This document shows positions 12,403 through 25,244 of a stretch of 64,000 nucleotides of DNA, one piece after another. This DNA is from Silurus meridionalis (taxonomy: Eukaryota > Chordata > Actinopteri > Siluriformes > Siluridae): the NCBI RefSeq assembly GCF_014805685.1, contig NC_060886.1:21631608-21695607 (forward strand). The letters run 5' to 3'. Position 1 is the stretch's first letter. Every line of letters begins with the position of its first letter. Made by a program: the position numbers and the translations under genes. A model generated the notes under the pieces. That model searched no databases, was not told the DNA's origin, and was given only the letters and a program-made list of their open reading frames with translations.

Positions 12403-15400
12403 AGCCCTCATTCAAACATAATGCTGTATCAAACCACACGAGTACAATGAATGGTTTGGGGGGGGAGAAAAAAAAGAGAAAGTGTTAACAATGAATGTGT
12501 TATCATGGATCTCTGGCCATTGTTGGTTTAATATATATGAAACATAACGTGTGTGCTCTCTTTGGCATGTTAAGACATGTTACCCAATACTAAGTGGCCT
12601 AAGTGCTGACTGTGCTAACAGGAAACTAGGCAGACATCATCAGATCCAGTGTGGCTTAGACATGACTTCAGACAGAAGATGGAAGCGTGTTAATCAGCCA
12701 CAGTGCCGGTGGATGAGCTTTGTCGGTGGGGCACAGAAAGGTCAACCTGGCTTTAATCCAATTAAAATTCCATTTTTATTTCCAACCACATGCCTTTCTC
12801 TCTCTAGGTCCGAAAAGATTAGACAGTCATCTGACCCAACTGTTCCCCCACCTGGCCCTTGCTGTTTGACCCGATGGCCTCAAATGCTGCGCGTGATAAA
12901 GAACCATTATTTATACATTATTAGGTATTACCCATGTACCTTATTCTCTCACGCTCACTTTTTTCTGTTTCAATTTCTCGCTTCTTGTTTTGTACCACAG
13001 AAAATGCCTCTCCCTATTCACCATGGCTTCTTAAACACACTGTGCACACACACACACACACACACACACTGTGATACATGTCCACTTCATCGCTTCTCTC
13101 TAGGCTCTCCAACCGTCACTAACTCCAACCACTCCAGAGCCACTTCATTTGATCGCCTTAACAACAGACGTATCACAACCATCTAAACAGACTCCATCAT
13201 TTCAAATTATGAGGCCTGTAATTATGCCATAGCCTACAACTATATCAAAACTCAGACCCACCCTTTAATCAGGCAGCTGTGAGCTGTGCTGCTCTGCTCT
13301 CACGGCCTTACTGATGAAGATTAAAACAAAAAACAAACAAAAAAAAAAACCTTGACCACTTAAGTAACAGGTTAAACTGGAGCATGTTGTAGTCTGGGTT
13401 TCAGTCTACAAGATCTTCGTGATTAACGTACAATTAACTTTCATTTTTAACCCTTTAAAACTCTTTCTGGTACTGTAATACAGGGGTCCAACCGAGTATT
13501 TGTACTTAGATCCATATTTAACTTTTGCGATATGAAATATAATAGAAAGAACACTGCTGTATGCTGAAGCTAAAGAATAAAATATTTAGTCTCATGGGTC
13601 ATTAAGATCCATTTATACAGAACACAATCTCCTTCAATTCCACATTAGTGCTTGCTCTCAGTGTGGTAACAGCACATTCGAAATGAACCTTCACTGTTTC
13701 TTTTGCTGGAATAACACATGTAGGTCTCCAGTGGCCCTGTAAAACAAGACTGTTTTCCTGGAACACACGACTGGTCAAATGCTAACACGATAATTAACCT
13801 TAAACAGATCAGCTTCACAGATAACAAAACCAAAGGTCTCTATGGAGAGGGCATTGTCAAAATATTAGTGAAACCTCCACTCGAGCTGTGATGGTTAAGA
13901 ATACTGCAGTCTTCGCATGATTTCCCCAAGAACTTAAAAGTATGATTTTTTGGTTCCATTTACATTTCAGGGTATTTTTGTAACTTGAGGGTGTGTATTC
14001 ATGTAACTAAAGCTAAACTTCATTCGAATGCATTTCAACTGTTCGCCAGCCAAGTTAAATAAAGGTTATGTTGCTTGGCTCTCCATCATCCTCAAGCAGT
14101 ACTTTAAACGATGTGCAAACGCAAAAGCCTTGTGAATTCATTACTCCAGCACTATTCAAATGTCAGCACTAGAGACGTCAGCACCTTTTCCAAGCCAAGA
14201 CTGGGAAACTACTGACTTACCAAAACACTGTACAAGATTAGTGGTAGTTGCTGTGGAGATCCAGTTGATCCATATTCTTCTTTCAATAGAGGGAGCAGCA
14301 CAATTTCTTCTTTTCTTTTTTTTTTTAAAGCCAGGAGCTCAAACCACAAATATCCACTGATGCTTTAGCTAGCTATCATGGGTGATATTTTCTTTTCATA
14401 TTTCCCAAATGGAATGGGAAAATCACTTTCAAACTGGGTAAATCAAGCCTGCAACAAAGGCGCGAACCTCCTTATATGGCCCAGCCTAGCTTTGACCCTA
14501 ACTGGCCATGACTGTTACACTAGATGAGGTAAAGGCAATAAGGCAACATGACAAATCCAGTGTTAGTCTCACTGTCTGCCAATCCATTACCACTAGAACC
14601 TCTGCTAGTGGAGTGCTTTGGGGTTTTCATCAGCATCCCTATGACAAGGTGAAAGTGACTGGGGCTGAAAAGGGTTTCAGGATAATGAAGGGTGGATGCA
14701 ACTTACTTCCCGATATGAGCTCTCCTTATGCTATGATGCACTCCATCCTCTTAATAATGGACTCAGTTGGAGCTCTTAAAGCATGTCAGTCTGTCATATT
14801 AGAGGTTAGGGGTTATAAAAAGATGGAGATTACTTCATGCTTGTCTGTGACTCTTTGCAGTTGGTTTGACAGTTTGGAGTGTGAGACAGGCCAGGGCGGG
14901 TCAAGCACTTGGAGACAGCAATATACTTGTCTACGGCCGGCACTTCTCTGACCAGACACATTCCTGTCCGGGTAATCTGCCATTACAGCTGTCTAAGGAG
15001 CGTAATGCATATCCATAAGGTCGTGATCTCTGCTCAAACATAGTTACATCACCGTGATAGGGGTTACTCAGATGCCCTGGCACAAGCTCCAAAGCTTCAG
15101 ACAAAAGAGACAGAATGAGACAGAGGGAAGCCGCTTCGTAATAACAGTCTGTCTTAACCATCATCTTATCCTCATCCATATTATGACCCATAAATGGTTA
15201 TAAAGGTAAAGATGCTTGCAGGGGGAACCCTGCACTTGTGAACTATTCCAAATGCGTGAAATTTACCAATGGCTAATAGTTCAAGTCTTTAATCTTTTAA
15301 GGGGACTTTTAAGTTAAACGTGTCTGTTGCTATAAACAGAAATGTCATACACCTTCAGGAAAAATATCTATAGAGTTTAGCACAACTGCACAGCAACAAA

Positions 15401-18400
15401 AGTTATTTTCAGTTCTTGATGAATAACCAAGCCACACTTCCAAATTTGGTGAATTCCAAGGGGAATGGAATGTCGGATCTTATGACTGCAGTTTTTAGTT
15501 CAAGAGGTGAGTCACAAACACAACACGCAGCTCTATGGTCATGAGATTAACGGCTCGTACAAGGTGAAAATCTAATTCTCTCCCTTCTCCCTTTTTCAGC
15601 TGTCAACTTACTATTCCCATCCCATCTCCCCGCTGCAGGCACATTGCAATGTTCTGGTCAACGGCACCACATTCACAAAAGGAATGAATGGAAATAGTTG
15701 GGCTGCTGGGTAATGACATAAATAACAGTTAACTTTTATGGAGCAATATTTCTCTTTGAGGAAAAAAGAAATGCAGGACAGATCATATAAGGATGACAAT
15801 TCACACAGTCAGTGTAACTCGATTTGGTGTCCGGAAGGCAGTGCTCAGGCCCAACACAGAGGACAAAGGTCCTTCTATCCATGAACAAAGATTCTCCAAT
15901 GAAAACCAGAAAAACAACGTCAGGTAGCGCAGCTGCCACAATGGCTCATGTTCAGAAAAAGACCATGAAAGTCAATTAAGAAGGAAATTAGGCTGGAAAT
16001 GAATTATCCAGCCCTGTAATCTCATCAGAGCCACATGGTAATTGAGAGGGCAGATTATCACTCCTGAATTAGTGCAGAGTTCATCTGCATCCCCGCGTCT
16101 GTGCGTCTGAATTGTGTACAAGTCCAAGGTGAACGCAGCGTATGGATTGGTCCGATTTCAAAAATATATTAGTGGATAAAACCAAATGAAATAAAATAAA
16201 GTTGAGAAGAAGAAATAAAAATGTTTCACAAACTGGGAAAACAAAAAAAGGTTTATTGCATTTATCAAACAATGACGGATCAAAAATTCTCATGACCTGC
16301 TAAGAATAAATGATAAAGTCCACTTAATAAAGGGATAAGGCAAAACCTTTCACTCATTAACTTAAAAAAAAAAAAAAAATCTAATAAAATCTGGACGTGA
16401 TCCGTTCTATCGGCTGCTGAGCATCGCCTTGTTATTTTTATAACCTTATTACATTTGCATGTGTAGTGGCTTTGTTGGCTTCTTGCAGCTTGTGTTAAGT
16501 AACTATTCCCAGATGTTTTGTCAGAGAGCTCCACCCAAGTGACAAAAAAAATAAAATAAATAAAAATCTGAAAACCAAAAAAGGTTCTGTCTGCAGAATG
16601 TCTGAGAAAGAATAAGACAGAACAAAGAGATTCATTATTAGACTGGATGTCCAGGTTTTAGGGAAACCAAACATTCTTTGGCTCTGAAATAAGGTATTAC
16701 AGGTTCCTGTAGATCATTGCTGGCAGATTCAATAACACAAAACAACACCCCCTTTCTCCATTGGGTCATTATTCTCACAGAGATGCTGGAGCAAGGCAGA
16801 ACAAGCAAGGGAGCAAAGAAGCTGTAGGACGTAGTGGTTATCCTGTCTCATTAGTGTCCTTTCAATCCTGCTTTTCTGCCTCACCTTCAGCTGTGGTTTC
16901 AGAATGCACAGGGGGAAACATTGGACAGGTATGAGTCAGTGGAAGTGGCACACAAGTTACCCCTGCTGACAGGAAATCATAGGCTGTTGATAATTGTTGT
17001 AGGCCTTGTTCACGGTCAGCATTGTTACTAATTTTGAAATAAAGTTAACGTTTCCTGTTAGATTAAGTACGACCCACATCAAAAGCTTTACTGCATATCC
17101 TGCCATTTCTCTACCCAGATCAACCTTGACTTCATGTAGCTGCTACTGAGACAGACACATTGGAGCTGGGGGGGTCAAAAGGAGACAAACTCGGGCAGGG
17201 CGAACTTATCACTGGTTTTATTTGAGACTGCCTCGAACCACAAGCGAGCCTTGAACAGAAATCCAGTCTCCGACTTCTACCAGTATACTAAACAAATAAT
17301 TAGTTCTAGAACGTCAGGGGGGAAAAAAACAGTACAGTATTGGCTGAAGTGGTTTTGGCAAGAGGTGGGTTTCCCCCCATTGTGCTGGTTGGAGCACATG
17401 ATCCTGTTGATCTAGCCTTGGTGTTGAGAACCCAGTCTGACTCGTGTCCCAGCTCAGTGGAGGAAGCAGAGCCGGATCCTGCGAGACAGAGCCTGGCGGA
17501 TTTAAGAGATTTTTTCCCCTCTGCATGCTACCGAGATGCTCTTCTTTATTTAATAGAAAGAAACACGAGGTCAGGAAAAGTATCATAGTATACAGTAAAC
17601 TGGTGTTCGTTAACACCAGCAGTCAGGCTGAAAAACCTGCATTAACATTCTTTCCTTGACCATATTAAGCCTATAAAACACAATCACAAGACCAAACTAT
17701 TTGTAGATGCGGTTCAAATGCCACGCTGTATGCCTGACCCACAGTCCGCCTCTTTGAGGAGGAAAAAAAAAAAGAAAGCCCCGAGTCATTTTAAGCAGGA
17801 ATTCATTAGATCTAATAGACAGCGCTAGATTCTGCAGATAAGAAGAGAGCTGGCGTTTATAACATTTCTACTTCTCTCTACAACACTAAGTCACCTCAGT
17901 GTCGGAACAGAAGACGACATTGTGTACCGTTCATTTACAACTTAGTAGCCGCGGGCTAAATATAAAGAGAGCATTTAGAGAGATCCCTATGTGTCCATAA
18001 GCAGCTGAGACATGAGGGTGGAAGTGAGTACCTCTGGGAAACACAGACAAAAACAAATTCCATCTTGGGGTGTTTGAATTAGCAATAGGATTATACGTTA
18101 GCCCCACACAAACCGTTTCCACTTGACAAATTGCTATGTGCTACACACCAAATGGGTAACACTTTTCTCAAGGGTAGTGCTCAGAAACCAAAACGACACC
18201 TACATTAACACTCCACAAACAACTGATATTAACCTTCATCACAGGCTTATTTGCAATCTGCTTTCTTCAAGACTGATTCCGGGTTGATTCACAACAGATT
18301 TCTGTTAACAAGGGTGTTGAACCGAGCTCAGTGTAAATTCTGGCGTGTCAGAGTAACATAATGATGAGGTGACTTACTACAGCTTACCAAGACAGGCTGA

Positions 18401-18559
18401 GACTGAAAAATAAAAACAACAAATGGACATTTAGAAATGATGGAATGTCTGCATTATCTCCTGAACCTGGCAGATGGTGAAAACATGGCCGCGATTCTAA
18501 CACCGGCAATCGTTAAATGGTATCGACGGGGTCATGTGTACACTTACTTTAATAGGAAA
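12403..18559. other. pard3b: Intronic sequence, no gene seen
   Basis: It includes a short (CA)n tract at 13045-13069, a G-run at 12459-12465 and several A-runs. Open frames at 12551-13186 and 14508-14951 are long but show no family motif, and the first runs into the CA repeat. Nothing else was recognised. Confidence 0.45.
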
Positions 18560-18770
18560 TGCCTTAATGATGTGAGCGGTCTGAAGAAAATGGCCAGCCT
18601 GGTTCAAGCTAACAGGAATCCTACAGTTAGTACAATCTATCAATTATGGTGAGCTGAAAAGCATCACACAGCAAACCTGGAGGCAGCTGGACTACAATAA
18701 CAGAGGACCATCTGAGGAAAATCCTGTACTCTGAGCGCATGAGGCTCACAAAGGCCCAGGACTGTCTAGT
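18560..18770 (+). mobile_element. Small Tc1-like relic (family E)
   Basis: A short stretch around 18640-18720 (GGTGAGCTGAAAAGCATC, then GGACTACAATAACAGAGGACC) resembles the middle of the transposase gene of a widespread fish Tc1 family. It is degraded, with no ends visible. Confidence 0.45.
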
Positions 18771-20619
18771 TATTAGAGAAAAAGAGATGCAAATCCTTCC
18801 ACCAATTTTGCTCACTTGTCTCCCTGAAATGGATGCAATTTTCTGTTGTGCTCCTCAGAAGACCAGTTGGGAACACAAACATAAAAAAATAGACACAGCT
18901 ACAAAGCTGTTAGAACAATCAAATGCAGACCAGGCTGAAAACTGTCATAACGCATCGTGATTTCAATACTTTCTTGTTTAAAATTTAAAATAATAATAAT
19001 AATAAATTACTCATTTGACTAGTTGAAGTTTGTCGGGATATTCAGCTGTCAGGAACACCATCCTTAAGTATAGTTTTACTGAACAAATAGTATTCAAATG
19101 CTGTTCAGAGCCTCTATTTACAGCAAGCCCTTACTGTACTGTCCGTCTGAGTTACACGGACGGGCAAAGACCCGGGATGAGAGTAATTCTTCAGCGGTGT
19201 CGACAGACAGAATGCACTTATCTTTACTCCGTCATTCTGTTAGTACAGTTAGCAACAGTCAATTCTCGGGAAGGATAAGTAAACACTTGGACTTTCCACA
19301 CAAGCAAAAAAATACTGGCTTTGACATCACTGGACGACTCATAGCTCTATTGAATAAGCAAAAAAAAGAAGAAGTGTAGAAACGAATGACTAAATATGGG
19401 AAAGGCCCAGTAAACAGTCATCTGTAAATATGACATACCAGGATGCTTTGTTTAGACCTAACCCGATTTATTATTATTTTTTTTAACTGCCTGACAAAAA
19501 CAACACTTTTCAGACACATGCCACTAATTTAGGGAGCTGCTGATATCTCGTTGGGACACTATTTCCACATACGGTATAATGAATATCATGAAGTTGTAGA
19601 CGCGGAAAGCGAAGGCTCGGCATGACCATTCTGTTGATTTAATTCTGTTACTGTGCCTCAGGCAAAAGTCTGACCACCCCCCCACCCCACACACAACAAC
19701 ATTAAGCCCGGTATTTATTATAATTTTTTTGTGGCTTTATAATTGTTTTGACCCAAACATCAGTTAAAACACAACAGACATTAGGAATGCATGTACACGC
19801 TGAGATTTGCGCCACTGCTGCAACAATCCGCTGCTGCTCCGATTTCCTGCAGCCGCACAAACAGCTCGCGCTATCTCCGTTCGGTTTTGTATCGCGGAGA
19901 ACGTCAGCTGTCGCAAAGCACCGAATAAATTAGTGCGAAATGGTTTTAGACGAGCGAAAGAAGAACTGCAGAAGCTAAACTTAACGAGTGGACTCATTGG
20001 ACTGAGCGATTGCTGTTCGGAAGTAGTTTAATTCAATGTGCACCTCTGATCCCAGCGTCCGCAGTTCTTTCCGTTCTCCACTCTAAACAAGCACAGATTG
20101 GCTCATTTGAAATTGAAAACGGTCTAACTATCGATTCTGCAAAGAAAGAAAAAGAAAAAGGAGAGAGAGTTGCACTGTGTTCTCTGTGAATACAAACAAT
20201 GTTGGTTTGGCCTAATCCTGACCCGATGAAGAGTGAAATAAAACAAAGAGCTGCCGAGTTCAGCCGAAGTTTGCGCTAGTGATTACTGTAAGCGCAAACG
20301 CTTAAGTGCTGATTCGTGGAATAAAACAAATGCGTGACTGGTGTGTGGAGCGGGAAACAGCCGGTATACGCTGGTGACACGAGTGCGGTAAAATGGTATC
20401 GTTGTGATACAATGTTAGGATTCACTTTTTGTTTCTCAGTAATATGGAAGTGGAAAACTGATGAAAAAACAAAACAGAAAGAACACAGTCAAGCAGGAAA
20501 TGACAAAGCGAAATGATATTTGGACAAACGCGGTTTTGTGCTGTGTTAGCGTGTGTGTGTGTGTGTGTTAGCCTGTGTGTGTGTGTGTGTGTGTGTGTTA
20601 GCCTGTGTGTGTGTGTGTG

Positions 20620-20660
<41 letters not shown>

Positions 20661-20791
20661 GAGAGAGATGAGAGTTACTGTGCTGGCCAAAGCTCTGTAA
20701 AGGTTCACAGAAAGGGGTGGAGAGATAAAGTTGGTGTTGTTGTAAGCCCTGCGAGAGTTCCGCGTGTGGAGGTTATGTAAAGTCAACTCAC
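18771..20791. other. pard3b: Intronic sequence next to the third exon
   Basis: It contains an AAT-repeat run near 18989-19004 and the GT/GA compound microsatellite at 20550-20670. No exon other than 20792-20909 was found. Confidence 0.5.
20550..20670. repeat. Compound (GT)n/(GA)n microsatellite
   Basis: GT runs separated by TTAGCCT units, followed by GA runs. It lies about 120 nt downstream of the third exon's donor in the direction of transcription. Confidence 0.95.
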
Positions 20792-20909
20792 CCGGTGTGG
20801 GTCGTACTCTGAGCCTTGGCGTCGAGCCTCCAACTCTTCGTAGGCTGGAGCAGCTCCTTCTCTCCGAGCTTGCTGATACTCTCTGCGCAGCTGCTGGATA
20901 CGGTCCATA
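20792..20909 (-). CDS. pard3b: pard3b internal coding exon (third of three)
   Basis: This 118-nt exon is read from 20909 to 20792 and lies 17.0 kb downstream of the previous one. The donor is a perfect GTGAGT at 20791-20786, and the exon ends on a complete codon. The first base completes a Ser codon begun in the previous exon (AG+T). The peptide is M-D-R-I-Q-Q-L-R-R-E-Y-Q-Q-A-R-R-E-G, followed by an acidic segment and G-S-E-Y-D-P-H-R. It corresponds to the D-R-I-Q-x-L-R-x-E-Y-x-Q-A-R-R-E-G helix and the S-E-Y-D motif near the end of vertebrate PARD3B. The acceptor is a tandem CAGCAG, so an alternative start at 20912 would add one Ser in frame. The ATG near the exon start is internal, not an initiation site. 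The remaining C-terminus is not in this window. Confidence 0.93.
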
Positions 20910-20915
20910 CTGCTG
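20910..20915 (-). promoter_or_regulatory. pard3b: Tandem NAGNAG splice acceptor of the third pard3b exon
   Basis: On the minus strand the intron ends GTGTG-CAG-CAG before the exon. Splicing after the distal AG gives one Ser at the junction (AG+T). Splicing after the proximal AG gives Ser-Ser (AG+C, then AGT). Both keep the frame. NAGNAG acceptors are a known source of single-residue isoforms. Confidence 0.75.
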
Positions 20916-22954
20916 CACACGCACACACAAAAGACACACAATGTTGAATTTCCATATTGATTTAGTCTTAACAACTACATATTAAACAAAGCCTGACCTT
21001 TGTTTAATGTGTGCTCACCCCTGCTGTCTAAAAGCTTAGAGATACACATGCTAATACGTTTTCTGATGCCCACACAAATGCATAAACATACAAAGCAAAG
21101 GCTTCAGCACAATAGATTTTACATGTAAGATGAAGGTCGAGGAGGGCACGCTTCGCTGCTGATGGATTTCATGAGCATGGAAATATCGGAATCGCACCAA
21201 CCTGCATGGACAACAAATGTTTGCGGATAATCAACACTCCCTCTACAATATACCTAAGAACAGGACTAGAAACAAAAAAGTGTGACTGTGTGTAAATGTA
21301 TGTGCTGATGACATTTTGATAAGGACTCAAAGTTAAATAAGCAACAAAACAAAACAGACACAGCAAACGGCTGTTTATTTAACACTCGGCCAAAGAACGT
21401 GTGATATTTCCTCTCTGTCTGTGCTCAAATATTGTGTTGTGTTACAAAGCCATGGAAGTGTGACGGTGATGATAAGGGCCTGCCTGTCAGTTCAGGGCTG
21501 CTCTCACTCAAACACAGTATCACCTCGGTACACGCCAAAGTCAGTCGCAACCTTTCCGCATCACAACACCACGTGCAAAAAAACAAAAAACAAAAAAAAA
21601 ACACGAAAGCACAGCGTCGTACCACGCGCATCGCTGCAATGTCAACAACAGCTAAATATCAGGGTGTCCAGTTTAATATGTCACTACTGAATTAATCACG
21701 ATGTTCAGATCGCCACGATGGCCTTCCTCACATAATTATACAAAAACACAGTCCCACGTACATATCAAATGCATTCAACAAGTGAAGCATCTCCAACTAG
21801 TGCACAATAAAAATCCAAGCCTTTACGAATAACTAGCCGTTAGAACGCCAGATTGAGACGGAATTGAGCTGTTTCATGACACTTTAAAGGGGCTGCGACG
21901 GGTTTTCACTTTTCTTTTGAAAATGTTTTATTTAACATGATGTGCACTTCTGTCCTCCGCGATTTGACGGATAAGCTGACCAAGCACTCGTCTTCTGCTA
22001 CGCTCGCTCATTTTCATTTCATTAATAATGAAATCGTTAAAAATAAATCCCTAAAATTTTGCGACGTCTCGGATTAACATGTCCTCTCTCCTGCAGTGTC
22101 CTCCATACGGGGAGAAATGTGCAGACGTACTGTTCATACTAAACCCATTGTTGGCATTTTTGGCTTACATTACGCCCTTAAACAGTGACACTGGACAAAA
22201 AACATTCTTGGGTTAAAAAACAAAAAAAAAAAAAAAAAAAAAAAGAGAGTATCATGTGCAACAGACATGAGGAAGACTGTGAAGACAAATCTCAAGCAGC
22301 TGTCTGAGTAGAGTCATGAGAACGTCCTGTATGCAATTTCGGCATTAACTCCACATTACGCACACTATACAACTTATAGCAGACATTCCACCCAAAATAT
22401 TATACCAACTAATTATATATGCATTTGTGTGGGTTGGAAAAATAGACTCTTAATCCTAAAGCCCATCAACCACTAGTCTACACAGAAAAAGCTAAGCAGT
22501 GACTGGGATTCTAGCAAGCCGAGTTATACATCAAGGCAAATCATACACAGATGTTTAGCATTTTACACAATACCACATTTAAACTGTGTTAAATATATTT
22601 GCAAATTACACACACATGCACAGATTGACAAAGTCTGACAACACCTTGTGACACTGTTACCGAGGCAACAGAGTTTAAATAAACATACGATGTCTAACAC
22701 TGGTGACTACATCTGTTGTTTGGATGAAAATGCTCAGGACTTTTATACCTCAGTATTTCAGGACTCAATCAAAGAATGTAATACAGAAACAAATAAAGAA
22801 AATGATCTACTTTGAATGCTCAGAGTCCTATAAAATATATAAATATACACACTGTGTATGTGTGTGTATATATAGATAGATAGATAGTACTATATAGTTG
22901 AGTATAATCTTCTCCAGGGACGATACTATAGAAGTAGAACTTGGATATATTTTA
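20916..22954. other. pard3b: Intronic sequence, no gene seen
   Basis: It has an A-run at 22217-22244 and a short GT/TA/GATA mix at 22848-22890. No element or exon was recognised. Confidence 0.45.
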
Positions 22955-24195
22955 GGGGAGTCTATATGCAGCTTGTATAACAGTACAAATTTACTGTCCT
23001 CTGAAAATAACTCAATATACAGTCATTATTGTCTAAATAACTGGCTACAAAAGTGATAACAGCTGTACGTTGTGTAACCATGCAAAGCCACATGTCCAAT
23101 TCATCATGTTCATGTTTTGGTCTGCTTGACAGAACTATACAAATTTGTATATCTTGTATTAGAGATGTTAAAATTTGGTTCTCTTAAAAATTAAAGAGAA
23201 CCAATCCCAATTCCAAAAAGAACCAATTACAATTCTCTTATTCTGACCACTGCCTGTTCAACATGGCACCTCAGCGTAAAGACTTTCTGAAGATTTGAGA
23301 ATTAGAATTGTTGCTCTCCACAAAGATGCTGAGGCTAGAAGAAGATCAGTAACATCCTAAAACTGAGTAACTGTACAGTAGCCACAGTCATATAGAGGTT
23401 TTCACTCGGAACAGACCTCATAAGGGTCCATCAAAGAAGTTGGGTCCTCGTACTGTGCGTCAGGTGCAGATGCTGGCTTCAAAAAACAGATGCATGAGTG
23501 CTGCAGCATTGTTTTAGAGGTTGAAGCGGAAGGTCTGATTGTCAGTGCTCACACAATACGCCACACACTGCTACAAATCGGTTTGCATGGCCATTGTCCC
23601 AGAAGGAAGCCTCTTCTGAAGCTGGTTCACAAGAAAGCCCACAAGCAGTTTGCTGAAGACAAACTGTCACAGAGAATGAATTAATGTGGTCTGATGAGAC
23701 TAAGATAAACTTGTATGGATCAGATGGTGTCCAGCATGTGTGGTGACGCCCTGGTGAGGAGTTCGAAGAAAACTGTGTCTTGCCTACAGTTAAGCATGGT
23801 GGTGGTTGCATCACGATCTGGGGTTGCATGAGTGCTGCTGGTACTGGGGAGCTGCAGATCATTGAGGGGAAACATGGATTCCAACGTGTACTGTGTCATT
23901 CTGAAGTAGAACATAATGCGCTACCTTCAGAAACTGGGCCGAACGGCAGTTTTCCAACATAACAACAACCACTGCCAAGAAGACAACTGATTTGCTAAGG
24001 AAGATGATGGTTAAGATGATGGAGTGGCCAAGTACGACTTCAGACCTGAACCCTATTTAGCACCTGTGGGGAATCCTCAAGCAAAAGGTGGAGTAGTGTC
24101 TAACATCCAGCAGCTCTGTGATTTTATGGAGGAATGAAAGGGAATCTCAGCAACAACCTGTGCCGCATTGGTAAATTCCATGCACATGCCCAGGA

Positions 24196-24197
<2 letters not shown>
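22955..24197 (+). mobile_element. Tc1-like transposon copy (family B), transposase pseudogene
   Basis: The left terminal region (22955-23055) is the reverse complement of the right terminal region of the 10-11 kb copy, as expected for long inverted repeats. The transposase start M-A-P-Q-R-K is visible near 23262, then W-S-D-E-T-K-I-N-L-Y-G near 23690 and A-A-G-T-G-E-L-Q-I-I-E-G near 23834. Multiple stops and frameshifts are present. The 3' end is lost: homology stops at a (TA)n tract. Confidence 0.88.

Positions 24198-24260
<63 letters not shown>
24198..24260. repeat. (TA)n microsatellite
   Basis: Perfect TA run of about 31 units between the truncated Tc1 copy and the unclassified repeat that follows. 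Confidence 0.97.
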
Positions 24261-24262
<2 letters not shown>

Positions 24263-24490
24263 TATTTTTCGGACTATAAGCCGCTACTTTTTTCCCACCT
24301 GTGTTCTGAGCTGCATGGCATCGGGAGAAAAAACTTTTTTCTTAAACACACGACGATGCCAAAAGATAAACTATCGAGGGAAATAGTTGTGAAAGGAATG
24401 AGGAAGACAGTGAACAATGACTTTCTTGGTAGGCTACAGTTTAGATACAAGCCGTTGTAACGCTTTGAGTCTGGGTGAAGGGAGAGCTCA
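24261..24490 (+). repeat. Unclassified interspersed repeat (copy 1)
   Basis: It begins TTTTTCGGACTATAAGCCGCTAC and shares long similarity with the reverse complement of 46478-46782. Shared stretches are CCTGTGTTCTGAGCTGCA, GAAATAGTTGT, CTTTCTTGGTAGGCTAC and GTTTAGATACAAGCCGTTG. Both copies abut a (TA)n tract. The family is probably a DNA-transposon derivative, but I cannot place it. Confidence 0.75.
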
Positions 24491-24654
24491 CTAACTCCAG
24501 TTGCAACAGAAATCATATAAGCACAGACAGCTTTCCAAAACTCGTGCTTTTTTATTATTCTTGGCAACAGCGTTATGGGTTAGTCAAAGAAACTTAGAAA
24601 TAAGCATCAGAAAATAATAAGGACATATTCCTCGGTCTCCACACACGCATTAAT

Positions 24655-25060
24655 ACTGGAAAAATGCTATTCCCAAAATACCGCTATGCTCCTAAAGGAA
24701 GCGCGACATATTTCACCCGTTACACCGTGTAACAGACACTTGCTTGGAGCACCACTGGTTCCTTCCTTGGACCACTTTTGATAGATACTGACTGCTGCAG
24801 TTTGGGAACAGCCCACAAGAGCTGCAGTTTTGGAGATGCTCTGATCCACTCGTCTACAATTTGGCCCTTGTCAAACTCACTCAATTCCTTACGCTTGCCC
24901 ATTTTTCCTGTTTCTCACACATCAACTTTGAGGACAAAATGTGCTCCTGCTGCCTAATATAGCCCACCCACTAACAGGTGCCATTCACTTCACCAGTCAT
25001 AATTTCCCCTGAAAAATGTTCCACATCGTTCTAGATGACAACTTCCTGTCTGTAGTCATG
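24655..25060 (-). mobile_element. Tc1-like relic, transposase N-terminus (family D)
   Basis: On the minus strand a start at 24902 gives M-G-K-R-K-E-L-S-E-F-D-K-G-Q-I-V, the beginning of a helix-turn-helix DNA-binding domain. An overlapping frame continues with S-I-S-K-T-A-A-L-V-G-C-S and I-Y-Q-K-W-S-K-E-G-T. A frameshift thus separates the two helices. The upstream flank, with CCACCCACTAACAGGTGCCATT, matches the leader of this fish family. The catalytic domain is absent. Confidence 0.85.
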
Positions 25061-25176
25061 ATACAGTACAGCAGAGTCTCTGAACCATCGTCAGCAGTTC
25101 TCAGTTCCTCTTTCTCACAGTAAATACAGTTGCACAATTAGCACGATTATACAATATTAATAAAACATTGCTATCT

Positions 25177-25177
25177 A

Positions 25178-25243
<66 letters not shown>

Positions 25244-25244
25244 A
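25177..25244. repeat. (TCTA)n microsatellite
   Basis: Perfect tetranucleotide run of about 16 units. Confidence 0.96.

Noticed and set aside
12551..13186. 211-codon plus-strand open frame
   Set aside because: It runs through a (CA)n tract, has no recognisable domain and has no splice support. Such length can arise by chance in 64 kb.
14508..14951. 147-codon plus-strand open frame
   Set aside because: No known motif, no flanking splice or promoter signal, and opposite to the host gene. Probably chance.
20783..20974. A start codon and short protein at the third pard3b exon
   Set aside because: The ATG is internal to the exon, right after a splice acceptor, and upstream bases are intronic.
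25177..25244. CRISPR-like or satellite array
   Set aside because: It is a uniform tetranucleotide microsatellite with no spacers.
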